This document shows, in pieces, positions 46,808 to 55,956 of a DNA stretch of 64,000 bases; the stretch's first letter is position 1; each line of letters begins with the position of its first letter. A program made the translations under genes and the position numbers. The notes below the pieces were generated by a model. That model did no database searches. It was not told where the DNA came from and worked only from the letters and a program-made list of their open reading frames with translations. Origin of the DNA: JBBILG01 sp037445085 (GTDB taxonomy: Bacteria; Pseudomonadota; Gammaproteobacteria; Burkholderiales; Methylophilaceae); contig JBBILG010000001.1 of NCBI GenBank assembly GCA_037445085.1, positions 1-64,000 on the forward strand. Reading direction: 5' to 3'.

Positions 46808-49042
46808 ATGTTCACACCGAGCACAATCCGTCTGGCCGTCGCCGGCTGCCTTATCGCGACGCCCGCAATCGCCCAGGACGAAATCGACTATCACGTATTG
46901 CCTTCCCCCATCGTCGTCACCGCGACGCGCGTGGAGCAGAACCGTTTCGACCTGCCCATGTCGATCGACGCGACCGATGCCGGGGAGATCCAGGAAGGCC
47001 AGCTCAAGGTCAACCTGTCCGAATCCGCGGCGCGCGTGCCCGGCGTCGTGGTGAACAACCGCAACAACCCGGCCCAAGACCTGGCCGTGCAGATCCGCGG
47101 ATTCGGCGCCCGCTCGGCGTTCGGCGTGCGCGGCGTGCGGCTGTATGCCGACGGCATCCCCATGACCATGCCGGACGGCCAAGGCCAGACCGGCACCTTC
47201 AATCTGGATACCGCCAAGCGCGTTGAATACCTGCGCGGCCCGTTCTCGGCGCTGTACGGCAACTCTTCCGGCGGCGTGGTGCAGATTTTCACCCAGGACG
47301 GCCCGGAAGACCCCACGCTTTCCGGCGGCATCACGCTGGGCAGCGACGACACCCGCCGCGCCAACGTGACCTTCGGCGGCGACAACGACGGCTTTAACTA
47401 CATCATCAATGCCAGCGCCTACCGCAGCGACGGCTACCGCGATCAGTCCGAAACCCACCGTGCACGCCAAGCTCGGCTTCGATCTCGGCGAGGCCACCAG
47501 GCTCACCGTGGTGGCAACCGCGCTGGACCAGCCGGACAACGAGGATCCGCAGGGGCTGAACCGCGCCCAGCTCAGACAGCACCGCAAGCAGGCCAACCCC
47601 TTGTCGCTCAAGTTCGACACCCGCGTCAACCGCAGCCACGAGCAGATCGGCGCCACCCTGGAACACCGGTTGACGCCGGACGACACGATCCGCCTCATGA
47701 CCTACTATGGCCAGCGCGACAACGAGCAGTTCCTGTCCGTTTCGATCGCCGCCCAGCGCAACGATCTTTCCGGCGGCGGGGTCGCCACCATAGACCGCGA
47801 ATTCTGGGGCGTGGATTTGCGCTGGACGCACCAGGGCAGGCTGGGCGAGATGCCGTACCACTTCACGGTCGGCACCAACTACGACCGCATGGAAGATGAC
47901 CGCAAAGGGTACGAAAACTTTACGTCCAACGCCGCCTTCGGTGCCTTGCCTGGCGGTCGTGACTGCGGCGATGTCACGAGCAACATCGTCTGCGGCGTCA
48001 AGGGCCACCTGCGGCGGGATGAAACCAACACCGTGTGGAACTTCGACCAGTACGCGCAGGCGGCCATCGATCTCACCGAGCGCTGGAACCTGAGCGCCGG
48101 CGTGCGCCACAACCGGGTGCGTTTTGATAACGACGACCACTACATCGTCAATTCAAGTTATCCCAATGCGAATCCAGATGACAGCGGCGCCGTCACCTTC
48201 CGCGAGACCACGCCGGTGATCGGCGCCATTTTCAAGGCGACCGACACCCTCAATTTCTACGCCAATGCCGGCAAAAGCTTCGAGACGCCGACCTTCGTGG
48301 AAATGGCCTATTCCAGCACCGGCGGATTCAACCTCGACCTCAAGCCGGCCAAGAGCCGCCAGTACGAAGTCGGCGCCAAGTGGATGGCCGNNNNNNNNNN
48401 GGCGAGGCAACCCTGGTCAACGCAGCCGTGTTCTACATCGACACGCAGGATGAAATCGTGGTGCTGCAGCAGGCGGGCGGGCGCACGGTGTTCCAGAACG
48501 TCGAGGACAGCGAGCGCCGCGGGTTCGAGCTGTCCATCGACAGCCAGCTCGGTCACGGCTTCAACGCTTATCTGGCCTATACCTACCTGGACGCCGAATT
48601 CACCTCGGATTTCGAGGCTTGCCGTCCGTTCACATTCACGGGCGCTCCCATTTGCAACCCGCGCACTTCGGGACACATGGAAACGATCGCTTCCGGCGCC
48701 GACATCCCCGGCACCTACAGGCACACCCTGTTCGGCGAGCTGGCCTGGCGCCACCGGCCCAGCGGCTTCTCCACCGCGTTTGAAGTCAAGGCCATGAGCA
48801 AGACCTATGTAGCCTTCAAGCCGGAGTACGGCAAGGCGGACGGCTACGCCATCGCCTCCTGGCGCGGCGGCTTCAGCCAGAAGGTGGGCGACTGGCATTT
48901 CAGCGAGTTCCTGCGCATCGACAATCTGTTCGACAAGGATTACGTCGGCTCCCTCCGGGTCGGCGACCTCAACGGCAGCTACTACGAGCCCGCGCCGGGC
49001 CGCACCTGGCTGCTTGGCTTCAACGCCAGCTACCGGTTCTAA
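46808..49042 (+). pseudogene. TonB-dependent outer-membrane receptor, frame-broken and spanning an assembly gap
   Basis: An outer-membrane siderophore- or metal-type receptor. A signal peptide ending at ATPAIAQD is followed by the plug domain (SPIVVTATRVEQNRF, VQIRGFGARSAFGVRGVRLY, VEYLRGPFSALYGNSSGG). The barrel ends LLGFNASYRF with C-terminal Phe. The frame is correct to about 47450 (SDGYRDQS), resumes in another frame at VHAKLGFDLGEATRL, and returns to the first frame after 10 Ns at 48391-48400. The true gene is probably intact in the organism. The ligand is unknown. It follows the molybdenum/tungsten island and ends before a clear terminator. Confidence 0.85.
48391..48400. other. Assembly gap (10 N)
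   Basis: Ten undetermined bases inside the TonB-dependent receptor. The round length suggests a placeholder rather than a measured distance, so reading frames cannot be trusted across it. Confidence 0.99.
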
Positions 49043-49058
49043 GCCATTTTGGCACCGA

Positions 49059-49087
49059 CGAAAAACCCGCCGCTGGCGGGTTTTTCG
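49059..49087. terminator. Bidirectional intrinsic terminator between receptor and flhB
   Basis: AAAAACCCGCC, loop GCT, GGCGGGTTTTT: a stem with an A-run on one side and a T-run on the other, 16 bp past the receptor stop. It separates the receptor from the flhBA transcript. Confidence 0.9.
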
Positions 49088-49110
49088 TTGCGCTATAATC
49101 CCTTGGTATC

Positions 49111-50262
49111 ATGGCTGAAGACAGCGATCTCGAACGCACCGAGCCTGCGTCGCCCCGACGGCTGGAAGAAGCACGCCAGAAGGGCAACGTGCCACGTTCG
49201 CGCGAGCTCAATACCTTCGCCGTGCTCGTCGTGGCCGGCACCGCCTTGCTCTTGACCGGCTCACTGGTCACCCAAGGCATGTTCGGCATGGCGCAGCGCC
49301 TGCTGACATTCGACCGCGCCGCCATCGAGGGCACCGACCAGCTCTGGTCGTATCTGATGGGGGCAACGCTGGACATGCTGATGCTGTTCCTGCCCTTGCT
49401 GCTCGCCCTCTTGGCGGTCGCCCTGGCAACACCCACGCTGATGGGCGGCTGGCTGTTGAGCGGAGAGGCGCTGCAGCCGGATTTCGGCCGCTCCAATCCG
49501 CTCAAGGGGTTGTCCCGCATCTTTTCCATCACCAGTCTGGCCGAACTGGGCAAGGGCGTGGCCAAGTCGCTGGTGGTGGGCACGGTGGGCTTCCTGGTGA
49601 TCTGGCATTACCTGCCGGAATCGCTGATGCTGGTGTCCCAGCCGGTGCATCTGGCGCTCGCCCATCTCGGCGACCTGCTGCTCTGGACCTTTCTCTTCAT
49701 CACCCTGGCCATGGTGATCATCGTGGTGCTGGACGTGCCCTACGAGCTGTGGGAATACCACCGCAAGCTGCGCATGACCAAGGAGGAAGTGCGCAAGGAG
49801 CTGAAGGAAAGCGAGGGCGATCCCCTGCTCAAGGCGCGCATCCGCCAGATGCAACGCGAAGCCGCGCGCCGGCGCATGATGTCGGAAGTGCCCAAGGCCG
49901 ACGTCATCGTCATCAACCCCACCCACTACGCCGTCGCCCTGCGCTACGACGAGAAGGCGATGCGCGCGCCGCGGGTGGTGGCCAAGGGTTCCTACCTGCT
50001 GGCGGAACGCATCCGCGAACTGGGCGAGGAGCACCGCGTGCCCATCCTGCGCGCGCCGCCGCTGGCACGGGCGCTGTACAGGCACGCCGAGCTGGATCAG
50101 GAAATCCCCGCCGCGCTGTTCGCCGCGGTGGCGGAAGTGCTCGCCTATGTTTACCAGTTGCGCAGCTATAATAAGCACGGCGGATTGAAGCCGCATGCAC
50201 CGGACACGCTGCCGGTGCCGCCGGAAATGGATATCGTGGAAGCGACCGAATCATGGCTGTGA
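49111..50262 (+). CDS. flhB: Flagellar type III export protein FlhB
   Basis: Inner-membrane substrate-specificity switch of the flagellar export apparatus. The start MAEDSDLERTEPASPRRLEEARQKG, seen as the typical ERTEPASPRRLEEAR segment, leads into four membrane segments. The C-terminal cytoplasmic domain has the autocleavage site NPTH at residues 269-272, then YAVALRYD. It is 383 residues long. A TATAAT at 49094-49099 lies just upstream of the start, without a good -35 or sigma28 match. It overlaps flhA by 10 bp. No other flagellar gene is in the window. Confidence 0.97.
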   Translation: MAEDSDLERTEPASPRRLEEARQKGNVPRSRELNTFAVLVVAGTALLLTGSLVTQGMFGMAQRLLTFDRAAIEGTDQLWSYLMGATLDMLMLFLPLLLALLAVALATPTLMGGWLLSGEALQPDFGRSNPLKGLSRIFSITSLAELGKGVAKSLVVGTVGFLVIWHYLPESLMLVSQPVHLALAHLGDLLLWTFLFITLAMVIIVVLDVPYELWEYHRKLRMTKEEVRKELKESEGDPLLKARIRQMQREAARRRMMSEVPKADVIVINPTHYAVALRYDEKAMRAPRVVAKGSYLLAERIRELGEEHRVPILRAPPLARALYRHAELDQEIPAALFAAVAEVLAYVYQLRSYNKHGGLKPHAPDTLPVPPEMDIVEATESWL

Positions 50263-52319
50263 CGGGTGCCCGCGTGGGTCTGCGCGAGCTGGCCGCTCCC
50301 CTGCTCGTCATTATGATCCTGGCCATGATGGTGCTGCCGCTGCCGCCACTCATGCTGGACCTGCTGTTCACCTTCAACATCGCGCTCGCCATGATTGTCA
50401 TCATGGTCAGCCTGTACACGCTCAAGCCGCTGGACTTCGCCGTCTTCCCCACCGTGCTGCTGATCACCACGCTGATGCGGTTGTCGCTCAACGTGGCCTC
50501 GACGCGCATCATTCTGATGGAGGGTCATACCGGGACGGACGCCGCCGGCAAGGTGATCGAGGCCTTCGGCCACTTTCTGGTCGGCGGCAACTACGCAGTC
50601 GGCCTGGTGGTGTTCATCATCCTGGTCATCATCAACTTCGTGGTCATCACCAAGGGCGCGGGGCGCATCGCCGAGGTGAGCGCACGCTTCACCCTGGATG
50701 CCATGCCCGGCAAGCAGATGGCGATCGACGCCGACCTCAACGCCGGCCTCATCGGCGAGGACGAAGCGCGCCGCCGCCGGGCCGAAATCGCCGAGGAGGC
50801 CGAGTTCTACGGCTCCATGGACGGTGCCAGCAAGTTCGTGCGCGGCGATGCCATCGCCGGCATCCTGATCACCCTGATCAACATCATCGGCGGGCTCACC
50901 ATCGGCGTGCTGCAGCACGGCCTGGACCTGGCCACCGCCGCCCGCACCTACACCCTGCTCTCCATCGGCGACGGCCTGGTGGCGCAGATTCCCGCGCTCA
51001 TCATCTCCACTGCCGCCGGCATCGTGGTCACCCGCGTCGGCAAGGACGAGCATGTCGGCCAGCAGATGCTGGGGCAGCTGTTCAACAACGCCCGGGTGCT
51101 CTACATCACCGCCGCCATCCTGGGCGGGCTGGGCATGATCCCCGGCATGCCCAACCTCTCCTTCCTGCTGCTGGCGGCACTCTCCGCCGCGCTCGCCTAT
51201 TTCATGGATGCGCGCGCCCGGGCGGCCAGGGAGCAGGAGCAGGTGGAACAGGCCGTAGCACCACGGCAGGCGGATATGCCGGAAGTAAGCTGGGATGACG
51301 TGGCGCCGGTGGACGTGCTCGGTCTGGAAGTCGGCTACCGCCTCATCCCGCTGGTCGATCGCGCGCAGGATGGCGAGCTGCTGCGCCGCATCCGCGGCAT
51401 CCGCAAGAAATTCGCCCAGGACATGGGCTTCCTGGTGCCCGCCGTGCACATCCGCGACAACCTGGAGCTGCGCCCCAACGCCTACCGCATTGTGCTCAAG
51501 GGCGTGGAAGTCGGCCAGGGCGAAGCCCATGTCGGCCAGTTCCTCGCCATCAATCCGGGGCGCGTGCTGGGCGAGCTCGCCGGCACGCCCACCCGCGACC
51601 CCACCTTCGGCCTGCCGGCGATCTGGATCGACGCCGGCCTGCGCGAACAGGCGCAAAGTTTCGGCTACACGGTGGTGGATGCCTCCACCGTGGTCGCCAC
51701 CCATCTTTCCAACATCATCCAGAGCCATGCGGCGGAGTTGCTGGGGCGCGAAGAAACCCAGCAGTTGCTCGACCGCGTCGGCAAGGAATCGCCCAAGCTG
51801 GTGGAAGACCTGGTACCCAAGAGCCTGCCGCTCGGCACCCTGCAGAAAGTGCTGCAGAACCTGCTGCAGGAGGGCGTGCATATCCGCGACATGCGCACCA
51901 TCCTGGAAATCCTCGCCGACAACGCCGAGCGCATGCAGGATGCGGAACAGCTCACCGCCGCGGCGCGCGCCGCACTGGGGCGTGCCATCACCCAGGCGCT
52001 GTTCCCCGGCAACAACGAGCTGCAGGTGGTGACGCTGGCGCCGCAACTGGAGCACATCCTGCTGCAGGCAACACAGGCGCCGGGGAGCGACGGGCCGGGG
52101 CTGGAACCGAGCCTTGCCGAGCAGTTGTTGCGCGGCGTCAGCCAGGCAGCGGAAACCCAGGAGCAGAAGGGGCTGCCGCCGGTACTGCTGGTGCCGGCGC
52201 CCATGCGCGGACTGATGGCGCGGTTTCTGCGGCGCTCCATCCCGCAACTGCACGTGCTGTCGCACGCAGAGGTGCCGGACGGGCGCATGATCCGCGTGGT
52301 GGCGACCGTGGGCGGCTGA
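50253..52319 (+). CDS. flhA: Flagellar type III export protein FlhA
   Basis: Major export-gate subunit of the flagellar secretion system. About eight membrane segments lie in the first ~320 residues (LLFTFNIALAMIVIMVSLYT, TLMRLSLNVASTRIIL). The FHIPEP-type loop region contains MPGKQMAIDADLNAGLI. A large cytoplasmic C-terminal domain follows. It is 688 residues long, within the family range. It overlaps flhB and forms a two-gene unit; the flhF/flhG genes that often follow are missing here. Confidence 0.97.
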   Translation: MAVTGARVGLRELAAPLLVIMILAMMVLPLPPLMLDLLFTFNIALAMIVIMVSLYTLKPLDFAVFPTVLLITTLMRLSLNVASTRIILMEGHTGTDAAGKVIEAFGHFLVGGNYAVGLVVFIILVIINFVVITKGAGRIAEVSARFTLDAMPGKQMAIDADLNAGLIGEDEARRRRAEIAEEAEFYGSMDGASKFVRGDAIAGILITLINIIGGLTIGVLQHGLDLATAARTYTLLSIGDGLVAQIPALIISTAAGIVVTRVGKDEHVGQQMLGQLFNNARVLYITAAILGGLGMIPGMPNLSFLLLAALSAALAYFMDARARAAREQEQVEQAVAPRQADMPEVSWDDVAPVDVLGLEVGYRLIPLVDRAQDGELLRRIRGIRKKFAQDMGFLVPAVHIRDNLELRPNAYRIVLKGVEVGQGEAHVGQFLAINPGRVLGELAGTPTRDPTFGLPAIWIDAGLREQAQSFGYTVVDASTVVATHLSNIIQSHAAELLGREETQQLLDRVGKESPKLVEDLVPKSLPLGTLQKVLQNLLQEGVHIRDMRTILEILADNAERMQDAEQLTAAARAALGRAITQALFPGNNELQVVTLAPQLEHILLQATQAPGSDGPGLEPSLAEQLLRGVSQAAETQEQKGLPPVLLVPAPMRGLMARFLRRSIPQLHVLSHAEVPDGRMIRVVATVGG

Positions 52320-52424
52320 CGGGCGCGGCACGATGCCGGCTGAACCACCCGCTTCATCCCCTGTCAAAATTCGGCCATATTGAATACCATGGAGCTGCAC
52401 CGTAATTTTCCACAGGAGTTCCCC

Positions 52425-53225
52425 TTGCGCACCGCCCGCCTCTACGTCTTGCTTGTTGTCGTATCCCCCCTGTTGCCCGCCAGCCACGGGGCGTGGGCGG
52501 CCGCCTCTGACCAATTCTGGCCGGTAATGAAGGAAAGCTTCTTTGCCGGCAAGGCCATAGAAGACGGCCCGTTCATCCGGATCGAGGCGCCGGCGCGCGC
52601 CGAGAGCGGCGCCCAGGTGCCCATGACCCTGACCATAGACAGGCCGCTGGACGGGCCCGACGCCATCCGCAAGGTCTATGTGCTGGTCGACGCCAACCCG
52701 ATCCAGCTGACGGCGATCTACCACTTCACGCCGCTGAGCGGCAACGCCCGGATCGAGACCCGCATCCGGCTCGAAACCGATTCCTACGTGCGCGCCATCG
52801 GCGAGACGGCGGACGGCCGGCTGTACATGTCCGCCGTGGAGGTGCGCGCGGCCGGCGGCTGCGGCGGGCCGCTGGAAGTGAACATGGCCGAGGTGCGCGC
52901 CAGTTCCGGCAAGATCCGCATGCACGTGGCCGAACCGGTGAAGAAGGGCGCAGTCAACACCACCACCTTCCACATCAAGCACCCCATGATGACCGGCCTG
53001 CAGCGCGATCTCTCCACCGGCGGCTACTGGCCGGCCTTTTTCATCAACAAGGCCACTTTCACCTACAACGGCAAGCCGGTGCTGGACGCCGATTTCGGCG
53101 TGGGCATCAGCGAGGATCCCTATCTGCGCTTCCATTTCGTGCCGGATGCCCCCGGCAAACTGGAAGTCAGGGCCGCCGACAACGAAGGCCGCCTGTTCGA
53201 ACAGGCCGTGGAAGTCAAACTCTGA
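52425..53225 (+). CDS. Fused SoxYZ-like sulfur-carrier protein, quinoprotein-associated type
   Basis: An exported fusion of a SoxY-like domain (about residues 30-150) and a SoxZ-like domain (about 160-266). The SoxY swinging-arm motif GGCGG is at residues 144-148 with Cys146, here in the middle of the protein rather than at the C-terminus. The longest frame starts at 52380, but a TTG at 52425 has AGGAG 6 nt upstream. It gives a clean signal peptide, MRTARLYVLLVVVSPLL, cut near AWA, so I chose it. Fused SoxYZ proteins of this kind accompany PQQ dehydrogenases or thiosulfate oxidation. It ends at a good terminator. Confidence 0.85.
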   Translation: MRTARLYVLLVVVSPLLPASHGAWAAASDQFWPVMKESFFAGKAIEDGPFIRIEAPARAESGAQVPMTLTIDRPLDGPDAIRKVYVLVDANPIQLTAIYHFTPLSGNARIETRIRLETDSYVRAIGETADGRLYMSAVEVRAAGGCGGPLEVNMAEVRASSGKIRMHVAEPVKKGAVNTTTFHIKHPMMTGLQRDLSTGGYWPAFFINKATFTYNGKPVLDADFGVGISEDPYLRFHFVPDAPGKLEVRAADNEGRLFEQAVEVKL

Positions 53226-53252
53226 TATCCCGCCGTCACGACCGACCAATGC

Positions 53253-53277
53253 AAAAAGGGCGCGGCGGCGCCCTTTC
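53253..53277. terminator. Bidirectional terminator between SoxYZ-like and cytochrome b561 genes
   Basis: AAAGGGCGC and GCGCCCTTT pair around GGCG, with an A-run before and TTTC after. It separates two convergent genes and can serve both, more strongly on the minus strand, where the A-run becomes a T-run. Confidence 0.75.
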
Positions 53278-53318
53278 TCGTTCTGGCGGCGACTTGATCC
53301 GCGCCTGTTTGCGACCGG

Positions 53319-53924
53319 TCAGCGGCCGCGCAGCGACATGCGCGCCAGGATGTCGTCCTTGTCGATGAACTTGTGCTTGACGGCCGCCAGCACGTGCACG
53401 ACGATCAGCGCGATCATGGTGTAGGCCAACGTCTTGTGCACTGCCTTGAACAGGTCGCGCAGCACTGGATCGTCCAGCCCCTCGTACAGCGGAATGCCGA
53501 ACCAGAGCAGGCCGAACTGGCTGTACAGCGACATCAGCATGCCGCTGATCGGGATGGCCAGCATCAGCAGATAGAAGCCCTTGTGGGCGAGGTCGGCAGC
53601 GGTCTTTTCCCAGGGCTTCATGCTGTCAGGAAAGGCGGGCGCTGGGTGGGTGAGGCGCCAGTAGAGACGGAACAGCGCCAGCACGAACACGGTCACGCCC
53701 AGCGACTTGTGCAGATTGAAGTAAAAGGTGCGCGGCGTCATCGCCTCGGAAAACTGGACGGTGTAGATTCCCAGCTCGAACAGGTCGATGCTGTCCACCT
53801 TGGGCAGTTTTCTGGGAATGTCCGCCATGTACAGGCCCAGGGCAAGCATGGCGAAAATGAGCAGGCCCATCACCCCGTGCAGGATGACGGCCGTCTTGGT
53901 GTATCTGGCAACATGTCGTGTCAT
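53319..53924 (-). CDS. cybB: Cytochrome b561-type membrane protein
   Basis: A 201-residue di-heme cytochrome b561 that passes electrons between quinol and periplasmic partners. Four membrane segments are visible. Candidate heme histidines are His16 in VILHGVMGLL, the His of YFNLHKSLGV, and the two of LFKAVHKTLAYTMIALIVVHVLAA (in AVHKTLAY and VVHVLAA). It is convergent with the SoxYZ-like gene and divergent from the hydrolase gene, so it is in the same neighbourhood but not the same operon. Confidence 0.88.
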   Translation of the reverse strand: MTRHVARYTKTAVILHGVMGLLIFAMLALGLYMADIPRKLPKVDSIDLFELGIYTVQFSEAMTPRTFYFNLHKSLGVTVFVLALFRLYWRLTHPAPAFPDSMKPWEKTAADLAHKGFYLLMLAIPISGMLMSLYSQFGLLWFGIPLYEGLDDPVLRDLFKAVHKTLAYTMIALIVVHVLAAVKHKFIDKDDILARMSLRGR

Positions 53925-54125
53925 GAATCTCGCTTCCCTCGTCAGTTGGATGTGCTGTTTTCGCGCGCACCAGGAATCACGGCGTCATGCTCCCGCCGCC
54001 CTGATCGGGCTTGCTGAAGATACGCGATATACGCGCCTGCCGGCGCGCGACCATACCATCCGCACATGCTACGACCACGGCAGCAGGCTTCCGGGTTCAA
54101 GTTGCTGCATGCGCGGCGTGCAGAC

Positions 54126-54143
54126 GTTACACTACAGTGTAAC
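54126..54143. promoter_or_regulatory. 18 bp palindrome upstream of the metallohydrolase gene
   Basis: GTTACACT and AGTGTAAC are exact complements separated by AC, 23 bp before the hydrolase ATG. The symmetry and length fit an operator for a TetR/MarR-type or similar dimeric regulator. No regulator gene lies next to it. Confidence 0.6.
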
Positions 54144-54166
54144 AGCCTAACCGAGGATGACCATCC

Positions 54167-55084
54167 ATGCTACTGCACCATTGTCTGATGCTGCTGACCG
54201 GCATCGCGGCGGCCGGCATCGGCCACGCCGCGGCGCTGCCCGTGCAGCAGGTGGCACCCGGAGTCCATGTGCACCACGGCGCTCACGAGGATATCGACGC
54301 CGGCTACAGCGGCGACATCAGCAATATCGGCTTCATCGTCGGCAACAAGGGGGTTGCGGTCATCGACAGCGGCGGCTCGCTCAAGGTCGGCCAGCGACTG
54401 CGCGCGGCGGTGCGTGAGGTCACCGACCTGCCCATCCTCTACGTCATCAACACCCATGTCCACCCCGACCACGTGTTCGGCAACGCCGCCTTCCTCGAAG
54501 ATCGGCCGCAATTCGTCGGCCACCACAAACTCGCCGCCGCCATGGCGCAGCGCGAGGAAGCCTACCTGCGCGGCCAGGAGCGCTGGCTGGGAGCCGAGGG
54601 TGCCGGCAGCACCCTGGTCCCGCCCACGCTGGCAGTACAGGACAGCCTAACCCTGGACCTGGGTGAGCGCACGCTGCTGCTCACCGCCTACCCGGTCGCG
54701 CACAGCAGTACCGACCTCACCGTGCTCGACCATGCCACTGCCACCTTGTGGAGCGGCGACCTGCTGTTCATCGAACGCACGCCGTCCGTCGACGGCGACA
54801 TCAAGGGCTGGCTGCAGGTGATGGAGCAACTGCGCGAGGTGCCGGCCAGGATCGTGATTCCCGGCCACGGCCCGGTGACGCACGAACCACGACTGGCGTT
54901 GGACAACCAGAAACGCTACCTGAGCATATTGCTGGAAGATGTCCGCAGCGCCATCCGCGAGGGGCGCGGCCTGGCACAGGCCATGGACAGCGCAGCCCGG
55001 TCGGAGCGCGAGCACTGGGTGCTGTTCGACACCGTCAACCGCCGTAATGTCAATCTCGTGTACCCGGCGCTGGAATGGGAGTAG
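54167..55084 (+). CDS. Exported metallo-beta-lactamase-fold hydrolase, SoxH / quinoprotein-relay type
   Basis: A 305-residue MBL-fold zinc hydrolase with an N-terminal signal peptide (to about HAAALP). The metal motif THVHPDH is at residues 96-102, with His97, His99, Asp101 and His102. Further ligands are in YPVAHSSTDLTV, LWSGDLLF and IPGHGPVTHE. The segment FIVGNKGVAVIDSGGSL is typical of SoxH-like proteins that accompany SoxYZ and PQQ dehydrogenases. GAGGATG precedes the start. Substrate is unknown. Confidence 0.85.
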   Translation: MLLHHCLMLLTGIAAAGIGHAAALPVQQVAPGVHVHHGAHEDIDAGYSGDISNIGFIVGNKGVAVIDSGGSLKVGQRLRAAVREVTDLPILYVINTHVHPDHVFGNAAFLEDRPQFVGHHKLAAAMAQREEAYLRGQERWLGAEGAGSTLVPPTLAVQDSLTLDLGERTLLLTAYPVAHSSTDLTVLDHATATLWSGDLLFIERTPSVDGDIKGWLQVMEQLREVPARIVIPGHGPVTHEPRLALDNQKRYLSILLEDVRSAIREGRGLAQAMDSAARSEREHWVLFDTVNRRNVNLVYPALEWE

Positions 55085-55185
55085 CCGCCGCCCCTGCAAA
55101 CCTGCCCAGCCGCCCGCCTGCTGCTATAATCGGCGGTTTGTATCGATAATCGTTCACGCGACTGGCGGCAAGCCTCACACAATTC

Positions 55186-55956
55186 ATGACCGGCGCAGAT
55201 CAATCCCGGCTCCTGCGGGAGCATAGCCTGGCATTGGCCATGGCCGCATCGCTCGCCCTGCACGCGCTGGCCTCGCTGGTGGCAGATCCTTTCCGGCTGG
55301 CGACGGAAAAACTGATTCCGCCCATCGAGGTGCGCCTGATGCAGGAGCCGGAGCCCGGGCCGCCCCCGCCGCCTCCGGAGCCGCCGCAGCCCCCCAAACC
55401 GGAACCGCCCAGGCCCAGGTCGCCGGTCGAACCGCCCAAACCCTTGCCGCAACCGCCCGTGCCGCCGGTCGAGCCGGTAAGGACGGAGCCGGAACTCGCG
55501 CCCGCAGCACCGGTGCAGGCGCTGCCGCCGGTCGAGCAGCCGGACGCGCCTCCGGTGACGCCGCTGCCGGTGATGACCGCTGCGCCCCAAGTGGATATCC
55601 CGCCGGCCTACACGGTGCCACCTCCGCCACCCCCGCCGCCCGGCCCCAGCCCGCAACAGATCAATGTGGCGCGCGGCAATTACGGCGAACTGCTAGCGCG
55701 GGCTTTCGCCAAGCACAGGCAATACCCGCGGCTGGCGCAGATACGCGGCTGGCAGGGTACCGCCCGCGTGCGTCTGGAAATCGGCGCGGACGGCAGGGTG
55801 ATCGCCACCAGCGTCGAGGAATCCAGCGGCCATGACATCCTCGACCGTCAGGCGCTGGAAATGGTGAGGAAGGCCATGCCCCTGCCGCAGCCGCCGGAAG
55901 AGTTGCGCAACCAGGCTTTCACCGTGATCGTGCCCATCACCTTCCGCCTTGAATAG
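55186..55956 (+). CDS. tonB: Energy transducer TonB
   Basis: Couples inner-membrane energy to outer-membrane receptors. A single membrane segment near residues 13-30 (SLALAMAASLALHALASLVA) is followed by a long proline-rich spacer (about 45-150, PEPP/PKP repeats). The C-terminal TonB domain (GNYGELLARAFAKHRQYP to the end) contains WQGTARVRLEIGADGRV. It is 256 residues long. TATAAT at 55125-55130 may be the -10 box. No exbB/exbD is adjacent. The stop overlaps the start of a sensor kinase by 8 bp. Confidence 0.93.
   Translation: MTGADQSRLLREHSLALAMAASLALHALASLVADPFRLATEKLIPPIEVRLMQEPEPGPPPPPPEPPQPPKPEPPRPRSPVEPPKPLPQPPVPPVEPVRTEPELAPAAPVQALPPVEQPDAPPVTPLPVMTAAPQVDIPPAYTVPPPPPPPPGPSPQQINVARGNYGELLARAFAKHRQYPRLAQIRGWQGTARVRLEIGADGRVIATSVEESSGHDILDRQALEMVRKAMPLPQPPEELRNQAFTVIVPITFRLE

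Noticed and set aside
50166..53249. A 1027-codon open frame on the minus strand opposite flhA and the SoxYZ-like gene.
   Set aside because: Composition is His/Gly/Val-rich, typical of antisense of GC-rich genes, and it spans two well-supported plus-strand genes and their gap.
55330..55640. The CCG-rich tract in tonB as a possible tandem repeat or recombination hot spot.
   Set aside because: It encodes the normal proline-rich spacer of TonB; units are irregular.
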